Positions 22,314-28,151 of a DNA stretch of 28,151 nt are shown here, one piece after another. The stretch spans positions 1 through 28,151 of the forward strand of contig CAAFUL010000030.1 in the NCBI GenBank assembly GCA_900766185.1, given 5' to 3'. The notes under the pieces were generated by a model, which did not search any database, was not told the DNA's origin, and saw only the letters and a list, made by a program, of their open reading frames with translations. A program made the position numbers and the translations under genes. How positions within the stretch are numbered: position 1 is the first letter of the stretch; each line of letters opens with the position of its first letter. The DNA is from an uncultured Johnsonella sp. GTDB taxonomy: Bacteria; Bacillota; Clostridia; Lachnospirales; Lachnospiraceae.

Positions 22314-24312
22314 ATATATATTAAAAATCAAACTACTGTCTGATATGTGCTGCGGTACAGGTGAGGGTGATGGAATCAGACAAGATATAAGTTCGACTTA
22401 CGATAAAGACGGATTTCCTATCATATACGGAAGAAGATTAAAGGGACTTTTGCGTGATAAAGTTGAGTTTATGCAGGAAAGAGGATATATTGCAGAAGGT
22501 ATGTCGGAAAAGATATTCGGAACAGGTTATTTTAAGGGAAATATAAGAGTCGGTAATGCACAACTTAGCAATATAAATGAATTGAAAGAAGAGCTGGAAT
22601 GTTTGACAGATGACCAAAGGAAAATAATTAACCCTACCTCAATAGAAGAGATATATACGGTAAACAGATATTCAACTGCCATTGATAACGGAATCGCAAA
22701 GGAACATTCTTTAAGAATAGTAGGTATGTTTCCTAAGGGCATAGAGTTCAAGGCAGTTATCGAAATGGATTTTTCAAAAGATTCTGATGAATTTACTGTT
22801 ATTGCCGATGCGTGTAAACTTTTGCGTAATATGGGAGTAGGTAGAAATCGAGGCTACGGAGAAGTAAGATGTGAACTATCGGAGGATGAGGAAAACGAAA
22901 AATATGAGAATGTTCGTGTACCCAATCAAGAGATAGATACGATATCATATATTATAAAAAATGAAGATAATATTATCTTGAAAAATTCATATATTACGGG
23001 AACTGCTTTACAGGGGTATTTTGCCAATCGAATAGCGAAGGGAAACTATGGAATAAGTGTAAATGAATTACTGGATAATGTAAAATTCAGTATGGCATAC
23101 CCTACAAACAGTATGGTTGAGGAAACATACCCCATGCCGCTTGGAATGGTATCAGAAAAAGGAAATCCGGATAAACTTTTTAGCCTTGCAGACGGATATG
23201 AAATCAAAAAGGGGGTTCAGTATGTCAGAACATCCGGATATTATAGAAAAAAAGATAACAAAACAATATCAAAGCCGGATATTGATACCCTTGTTAATTA
23301 TCATTTTCTTAAAAAACAAAAACTTTTGTATACAGTAAAGTGTATGAGCAAAGGACATTATTTTTTTGGTCATATTCATGCCGATAAAGATTATATAAAA
23401 GTAATATTGGATATTATAAATGCCGATAAAGGTATAATGCATCTCGGGGCTGCAACAAGTGCCGAGCATGGCAAGTGCGTAATCAATATTCAATCCTTTG
23501 ATAAGAGAAAAGAGAATGAGACAAATTCTTGTGTGAAAAAAGCAGTATTTGAACTTTTGTCAGATGCAATAATAATTGATGATTTTGCCTGCAACCGATC
23601 AGATATAAATGAGTTAAAAAATGAAGTTTCAAAAATAGTAAATTGTGATCCGGAGGATATTAAAGAACTATATACCGATACCTTGGAAATAGGAGGATAT
23701 AATAAAAAATGGGGAATGCCAAGGCAAAATTATATTGCCTTTGCCAAGGGTACACAACTTGTGATTGAAGCGGAGCAGATCAAGTTATCGGAAGGCTATA
23801 TAGGTATATTGAACAATGAAGGCTATGGAAGGTATATAGTTAGAGAAGTCGGAACCGATGAGGTGGAATTTGATAAGGAAACAGAAATTGTTACTAAAGA
23901 GAATGCAGAGAACAAGAGCATATTCCCGGGAGGTATAAGGCACAAAGTATTACTAAAAAGCATTATTAAAGAAGGGGAAAGCTTTGCTATAAGTTCAGCA
24001 GAAGGTTATCTGAAAAAAAATAGAAATATTTCCGCATCATGTGCGATGAGATTAAATGTTGCATATAAGTCATGTGAAACAAAAGAACAATTTTTTGAGG
24101 AATTCAAAAGATATATAGTTTTGAACTTTAAAGGAGATAGTAACGCAGCTATATACGAGTTTGCAAAAAATTCAGTTGAAAAATTTGAAGATTTTGAAAA
24201 TAAAGTAATTTATAAGGAAATATTGGAAGAGTGCAAAGAGGCAATATTTAAAGCGTATATCCGTAAATATATTTTTGCCACAAAAATGTATTTTAGGGAA
24301 AGGGAGGTTTAG
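22306..24312 (+). CDS. csx10: CRISPR RAMP protein Csx10 (Cas5-like, type III-D)
   Basis: 668 residues from ATG 22306 (GGAGGA five bases upstream, start overlapping the cas10 stop). The N-terminal 'KDGFPIIYGRRLKGLLRDKV' is the Csx10 pattern (D-x-G-x-P-x-x-x-G-x-x-L-K-G-L-L-R), and 'RNMGVGRNRGYGEVRCEL' (about 170-190) is the glycine-rich loop. A second RAMP-like part begins near 'NSYITGTALQGYFANR'. In type III-D, Csx10 takes the Cas5 place at the crRNA 5' end next to Cas10. It is longer than common Csx10 proteins, so a fusion with a second RAMP unit is likely. Confidence 0.82.
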   Translation: MLRYILKIKLLSDMCCGTGEGDGIRQDISSTYDKDGFPIIYGRRLKGLLRDKVEFMQERGYIAEGMSEKIFGTGYFKGNIRVGNAQLSNINELKEELECLTDDQRKIINPTSIEEIYTVNRYSTAIDNGIAKEHSLRIVGMFPKGIEFKAVIEMDFSKDSDEFTVIADACKLLRNMGVGRNRGYGEVRCELSEDEENEKYENVRVPNQEIDTISYIIKNEDNIILKNSYITGTALQGYFANRIAKGNYGISVNELLDNVKFSMAYPTNSMVEETYPMPLGMVSEKGNPDKLFSLADGYEIKKGVQYVRTSGYYRKKDNKTISKPDIDTLVNYHFLKKQKLLYTVKCMSKGHYFFGHIHADKDYIKVILDIINADKGIMHLGAATSAEHGKCVINIQSFDKRKENETNSCVKKAVFELLSDAIIIDDFACNRSDINELKNEVSKIVNCDPEDIKELYTDTLEIGGYNKKWGMPRQNYIAFAKGTQLVIEAEQIKLSEGYIGILNNEGYGRYIVREVGTDEVEFDKETEIVTKENAENKSIFPGGIRHKVLLKSIIKEGESFAISSAEGYLKKNRNISASCAMRLNVAYKSCETKEQFFEEFKRYIVLNFKGDSNAAIYEFAKNSVEKFEDFENKVIYKEILEECKEAIFKAYIRKYIFATKMYFREREV

Positions 24313-24314
24313 TA

Positions 24315-25550
24315 ATGATTGCATTAAAGGGCATATTAACAGCGAAAACAGCCTTTATGGTCGGTAGCGGAGATGATGAAGGAAGTGATTCCGATATCTT
24401 GAGAACCGGTGACGGAGAAGTATTTATTCCGGGAACTTCTCTTGCGGGTATTTGCAGAAGTTACCTTGAAGAATCAAATAAGAGTATAGATATTGATAAT
24501 ATATTCGGCACTATAAAAAATAAAGAAGAAAAAGAAAGCAGTATAATATTTTACGATGCATTTGCAACAGAAAAAGTGTATACAGCTGTCAGAGATTCAG
24601 TAAGGCTGGAAAGAAGAGTATCCAAAAGCAAGTGTAAGTTTGATTATGAAATTGCAGAGCCGAAGTCCACTTTTGATTTTAGAATTGAAATAAATTATCA
24701 TGATGCGGATGTGGAAAGAAAAATTTGTGAAACTATAGTATCCGGATTTCAAAAAGAAAATATAAGAATAGGTGCAAAAACTACAAGAGGTTTTGGAGTG
24801 TTTTCGCTTGATAATGTAAAATATCTTAGTCTTGATTTAAATGAAAAAGAGGACATGAAAAGATATATCGACTTTGACTGGAAAGATGTAAAAGATGATT
24901 TTAAATTAATTGACGGAGAAGAAGATGAAGTTTATGTCTCCTTAGAAAGTAAACTGGCTTTAGAGAGCTTTATATTTATACGAGATTATGCAACGCTTGA
25001 TAGGGTAGAACCGGTAAAAGATAGTAAATTTGTGGATGCTAAAACATTGACCAATAGATTCGGGGATGTAATAATTCCGGGAACTGCGTGGGCAGGAGTT
25101 TTCAGGCATCATATTGGTAAGGTTTTGGAAAAAGCAGGTTATGAAAATAAGACTCAATTTTTAGATGACCTCTTTGGTTACCAAACTAAAGATGATGATA
25201 TAGGCAAGACGAAAGAAGTGCCGAAAAGTAAGTCAAATATATTTTTTACCGAAACAATGATTAAAGATGAAGATATAATGATGTTAAACCGAACAAGAAC
25301 TGCAGTTGACAGATTTAGCGGCTCAGCATTACAGACCGGAGCTTTATTTACAGGAAGAGTGGCTTATAAAAAGGAAGAGTCAGGTTCTAAGCCTATTTGT
25401 TTGAAAATCAAGATAAAAAAAGATTTTGTCGAGTTGGAATTTGCAAAAAATCTTATAAATATTTGTTTTAAAGACATTGAAAATGGTTATCTTACAGTGG
25501 GAGGTAATGCTTCAATAGGTGCCGGGATTTTCACATCATGGAGGGAATAG
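24315..25550 (+). CDS. Double Cas7 (Csm3-like) RAMP fusion protein
   Basis: 411 residues with two Csm3-like halves. Half 1: 'DSDILRTGDGEVFIPGTSLA' (25-44), where D27 stands where Csm3 has its RNA-cutting aspartate, and 'IGAKTTRGFGVF' as glycine-rich loop. Half 2: 'FGDVIIPGTAWAGVFRHHIG', 'LNRTRTAVDRFSG' and 'LTVGGNASIGAGIF'. Each half would form one backbone subunit on the crRNA and cut target RNA at about 6-base steps; D in 'KFVDAKTLTNRF' is the candidate catalytic residue of half 2. The site AGGGAGGT follows the csx10 stop directly. Confidence 0.82.
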   Translation: MIALKGILTAKTAFMVGSGDDEGSDSDILRTGDGEVFIPGTSLAGICRSYLEESNKSIDIDNIFGTIKNKEEKESSIIFYDAFATEKVYTAVRDSVRLERRVSKSKCKFDYEIAEPKSTFDFRIEINYHDADVERKICETIVSGFQKENIRIGAKTTRGFGVFSLDNVKYLSLDLNEKEDMKRYIDFDWKDVKDDFKLIDGEEDEVYVSLESKLALESFIFIRDYATLDRVEPVKDSKFVDAKTLTNRFGDVIIPGTAWAGVFRHHIGKVLEKAGYENKTQFLDDLFGYQTKDDDIGKTKEVPKSKSNIFFTETMIKDEDIMMLNRTRTAVDRFSGSALQTGALFTGRVAYKKEESGSKPICLKIKIKKDFVELEFAKNLINICFKDIENGYLTVGGNASIGAGIFTSWRE

Positions 25551-25554
25551 GACT

Positions 25555-26067
25555 ATGGAGTCAAAGTACAGAGAATTTAAGAATATGGCGTCTTCAAGAA
25601 AAAAAATAAGTGTTGAGTCTTTGGAAGAAATAGTTGATAAAATCAAAGCCTATGACTATCAGCTTATTTATTATAGGGATAGAGTAGAGATAAAAAAGAA
25701 AGAAGATGAGTTTATATTAGACTCATCAGTTATAGAAATAAGGGCATTTGGTGAGGAGGGGGAGCTTCATTTGTTAAAAAAAGGTTCTCTTTATATAGGC
25801 AGGGTCATAGAAGATAATGTAGGTGAAGATTACGAGATTATTGACGATTTATATAAAATTTGGGGAAATGTAAGTAAAAATAACAGCAATATACTTTCTG
25901 AAGACAGAGGAATACAAATCAAATTACCTTTTAATGTGGAAGCGGGCAAATTACTGTTTATAAAAGTAAGACATTACTTTACTGCAAAGGGAGAACTTAA
26001 AAATCTTGATTGGCGTTTGATAGGATTTGAAAAGGAAGATGAATCTATACTTAGGGAGGTACATTGA
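25555..26067 (+). CDS. csx19: Csx19 (TIGR03984) type III-D protein
   Basis: 170 residues from ATG 25555 (GGAGGG nine bases upstream, inside the end of the preceding gene). 'VIEIRAFGEEGELHLLKKGS' followed by 'LYIGRVIED' and later 'LYKIWGN' with 'VRHYF' fits the short TIGR03984/Csx19 family, a marker of III-D loci. Its role is not established; it may be a structural subunit. The stop is one base before the start of the next gene, so translation is coupled. Confidence 0.65.
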   Translation: MESKYREFKNMASSRKKISVESLEEIVDKIKAYDYQLIYYRDRVEIKKKEDEFILDSSVIEIRAFGEEGELHLLKKGSLYIGRVIEDNVGEDYEIIDDLYKIWGNVSKNNSNILSEDRGIQIKLPFNVEAGKLLFIKVRHYFTAKGELKNLDWRLIGFEKEDESILREVH

Positions 26068-26068
26068 T

Positions 26069-28000
26069 ATGGGTAAAAAAGATCAAAAAAGAGCATCCGG
26101 AACTAGCTTTAGTGATATGTTTCAAAGTATGGATATAAGGGTCAGTAAGGATGTGGGTGACTCAAAGCCCGTGAATAGCGGTAATAATAAAAGTAATATA
26201 AATAACAATAAAGGAAAAAGAATCACGGAAAAGGAAGACAGCGAAAAAAAATTTATAAATCCATATACTTTTGTTCCGATTTCAAAAAAAGAACCTGAAA
26301 GAATAAAGTTTGAAGAACTATATAAAGATAGTAATGGTAAAATAGACGGTTGTATAGAATGTTCACTGGAAACGAAGTCCTCTGTATTTGTACCAAATAC
26401 AAGCAGAACCTTCGAATGTGGTTTTAATGATTTCTTTTCATATGAGGATCTGTCAAAAAAGAACGAAAGAGTTATTCCTAAGGAAGCTCCCAAATATCCA
26501 AGAATCCCCGGTAGTGAAATAAGGGGCATGGTAAGAAGTATTTATGAGCAACTTACAGACTCTTGCCTGTCGGTAATCGACAATGAAAATTTGGCAGTAA
26601 AAAGAAGTCCGAAACCCAAAGCAGCCGGAGTATGGGATAGAGATACAGATATATTATATGAAGCTGAAAGAAGAGGGATTAGTATAGAAAATGTTAATGA
26701 ATTAAAGAGGAATTCAGGTGCTGAGTATATTACAGCAAGTGAAGTAGTTGTTGAATATAATGAAAGAGGCTATAAGTATAAGATATTATCTGAAACGATA
26801 GATAATGTGGAGAAAAGTTTTGTGTTAAAAGGGGAAAGTTTTCCAAGAAAAAGAAAAGATTCTGTTATAGTTTCTAAGTTGGACAAGGTAGTTAAAAATA
26901 AATTAACTGAACTTGATAAGAATAGATTCAAAGCTGTATTGGATAGATATAAAGGATATGAAGATTATAAAAAAGCATATAATTCAGCTATAAGATATAT
27001 TCCGGTATTTTATGAAAAAGTCAAAGATAATGAAGGAGCTAATTTAGGAGATAAGCTGTATATGTCACCTGCTATGATTACGAAGGAGGTCTTTGAAAAT
27101 ACTATTTCAGAGATATTGGAACAAAACCATTTTAAGCATCAACCATGTAATGCCGAAACAGGATTTTGTCCTGCGTGCAGGCTGTTCGGAACTGTTGCAA
27201 ATGAAAAATCCATAGCATCAAGGTTACGCTTTACTGATACCGAAGTATTTGAAAATGCAGTATTTGATGAACCTAGATTTATGCCGATTTTAGGTATGCC
27301 AAGATATTCATCTACAGAATTTTATCTTCAAAAGCCGGGTAATAATGCCGCTATGTGGAATTATGATTACTATACTGTTAATAATAATGAGGGAAACGGA
27401 AAAATACAACAAGTCACATACAAGCCTCATTTAAAGGGAAGAAAAGTATATTGGCAGGGTGTTGATAAACTAAGTAAAGAAAACTGTTTAAATAACCAAG
27501 GAAAAATGAAAAACTTAAAAATTCGTTCTGCATGCAGATCATTAAAGTCGGGTGCAAAGACAAAGTTTAAGGTCTATTTTGAAGATATCAGTAAGGAAGA
27601 ATTGGCAGCATTGTTGTACTCTTTGACTTTAGGTACAGAATGTAACCATAGAATAGGCAGAGGGAAACCTTATGGTATGGGAGCAATTAAGGTAAATATT
27701 GAAAAACTTACTATTAGAAGTTTTGTTTTTGAAGAAGGTAAAATATGTATTAAAGAGGAATGTGCAGATCCGAAGGGATATTCGTTAAGCAGCATGGAAG
27801 AGAAAAATAAAGAATATATTGAATTATATTCCACGCCACTTTCAAAGATTGAGGCAGCAATGGTAGACTATCCGAAATCATTGCAAGAACAACAAATATT
27901 TAAGTGGTTTGCTAATAATAGAGGTAGTATACAGACACCGAAAATTAAACAAGTATTACCTGATATTATAGATAAGGTAAAAAGTTTAAATCAGAATTAA
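26069..28000 (+). CDS. TIGR03986-like CRISPR RAMP protein
   Basis: 643 residues from ATG 26069 (AGGGAGGT eight bases upstream). A low-complexity N/K/S-rich stretch (about 35-60) precedes 'FINPYTFVPI', the typical opening of TIGR03986 RAMP proteins. 'KYPRIPGSEIRGMVRSIYEQ' is the Cas7 IPG(S)xxxG motif. 'GFCPACRLFGTV' contains the CxxCxLFG signature with possible zinc binding, and 'CNHRIGRGKPYGMGAIKVNI' is the glycine-rich loop. It probably forms a terminal or backbone Cas7-like subunit at the 3' side of the crRNA. Last gene of the effector operon in the window. Confidence 0.8.
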   Translation: MGKKDQKRASGTSFSDMFQSMDIRVSKDVGDSKPVNSGNNKSNINNNKGKRITEKEDSEKKFINPYTFVPISKKEPERIKFEELYKDSNGKIDGCIECSLETKSSVFVPNTSRTFECGFNDFFSYEDLSKKNERVIPKEAPKYPRIPGSEIRGMVRSIYEQLTDSCLSVIDNENLAVKRSPKPKAAGVWDRDTDILYEAERRGISIENVNELKRNSGAEYITASEVVVEYNERGYKYKILSETIDNVEKSFVLKGESFPRKRKDSVIVSKLDKVVKNKLTELDKNRFKAVLDRYKGYEDYKKAYNSAIRYIPVFYEKVKDNEGANLGDKLYMSPAMITKEVFENTISEILEQNHFKHQPCNAETGFCPACRLFGTVANEKSIASRLRFTDTEVFENAVFDEPRFMPILGMPRYSSTEFYLQKPGNNAAMWNYDYYTVNNNEGNGKIQQVTYKPHLKGRKVYWQGVDKLSKENCLNNQGKMKNLKIRSACRSLKSGAKTKFKVYFEDISKEELAALLYSLTLGTECNHRIGRGKPYGMGAIKVNIEKLTIRSFVFEEGKICIKEECADPKGYSLSSMEEKNKEYIELYSTPLSKIEAAMVDYPKSLQEQQIFKWFANNRGSIQTPKIKQVLPDIIDKVKSLNQN

Positions 28001-28027
28001 AAGCACTAATGTTGAAAGGATAAAAAA

Positions 28028-28057
28028 ATGAGTCAGGACAAACGCATGAGTAAATAA
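28028..28057 (+). CDS. Nine-residue ORF with ribosome site (doubtful)
   Basis: GAAAGGA is followed seven bases later by ATG AGT CAG GAC AAA CGC ATG AGT AAA TAA (MSQDKRMSK). It may be a leader peptide, a remnant, or chance. Confidence 0.2.
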   Translation: MSQDKRMSK

Positions 28058-28110
28058 ATTATGAACAATCTCTTTTTTATGATATATTGTAAGAAAAAGG
28101 GGATTGTAAA

Positions 28111-28151
28111 ATGAATGAGTTGTTAGAATGGCTTGAATGTATTGAAGACAT
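28111..28151 (+). CDS. Partial gene at window end
   Basis: ATG 28111 with AAAGGGGA about seven bases upstream opens MNELLEWLECIED and runs off the window. Too short to identify. Its position right after the RAMP genes suggests another CRISPR-associated protein. The gap 28058-28110 contains an AT-rich TATATT that may be a -10 box. Confidence 0.5.
   Translation, partial: MNELLEWLECIED

Overview
The window looks like chromosomal DNA from a low-GC Gram-positive anaerobe. AT-rich codon use, AGGAGG-type ribosome binding sites and several protein types suggest the Lachnospiraceae (Clostridia). The genus cannot be fixed from the sequence. No rRNA, tRNA, cas1/cas2 or CRISPR array is visible.

Left part (1-7440), ion transport and a drug-efflux locus. 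A structured inverted-repeat element (1-126) precedes a cation/proton antiporter and a MgtC/SapB membrane protein that form an operon, then a ClC chloride/proton antiporter with a C-terminal TrkA_C-like domain. A small RhuM-like remnant follows. Next come a TetR repressor with a clear promoter and palindromic operator, a coupled MFS exporter, and a wrecked ABC transporter (frameshifted permease start fused to the 3' part of an ATPase gene).

Middle part (7440-15770), mostly housekeeping genes. A small exported coiled-coil protein lies in front of an OmpR-type response regulator and histidine kinase; three 11-bp tandem repeats upstream are a likely binding site. Then follow an unknown four-helix membrane protein, an AlkC-like DNA-alkylation repair protein, a small DUF4177-like gene with a stop at codon 2, a uracil-DNA glycosylase family protein, L-lactate dehydrogenase and a YoaK (DUF1275) membrane protein. 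Several intrinsic terminators separate them.

Right part (15768-28000), a type III CRISPR-Cas effector locus, best matched to subtype III-D. A WYL-domain regulator with a possible N-terminal ribbon-helix-helix is divergent from cas6. After a 0.9-kb gap come a CARF-only protein, an unrecognised 418-aa protein with a helix-turn-helix-like end, a compact Cas10 without HD domain (DGDD in place of GGDD), Csx10, a two-domain Cas7 fusion, Csx19 and a TIGR03986-type RAMP protein. The last seven genes are tightly spaced or overlapping and probably form one operon. The RAMP proteins and Cas10 would form the crRNA-guided complex, Cas6 would process crRNA, Cas10 may make cyclic oligoadenylate, and the CARF protein may sense or degrade it.

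The most unusual feature is the gap between cas6 and the CARF gene (17905-18808). It holds four tandem short genes for 27-31-residue, lysine-rich, helix-forming peptides, each with its own ribosome binding site, plus a decayed fifth. The first three share a promoter-like element, and each carries the codons AAG GAG GTG near its end, a near-perfect Shine-Dalgarno sequence inside the coding region. The arrangement recalls type I toxin arrays and the CreTA CRISPR-addiction module that lies among cas genes. It is the best candidate here for an undescribed CRISPR-linked system.
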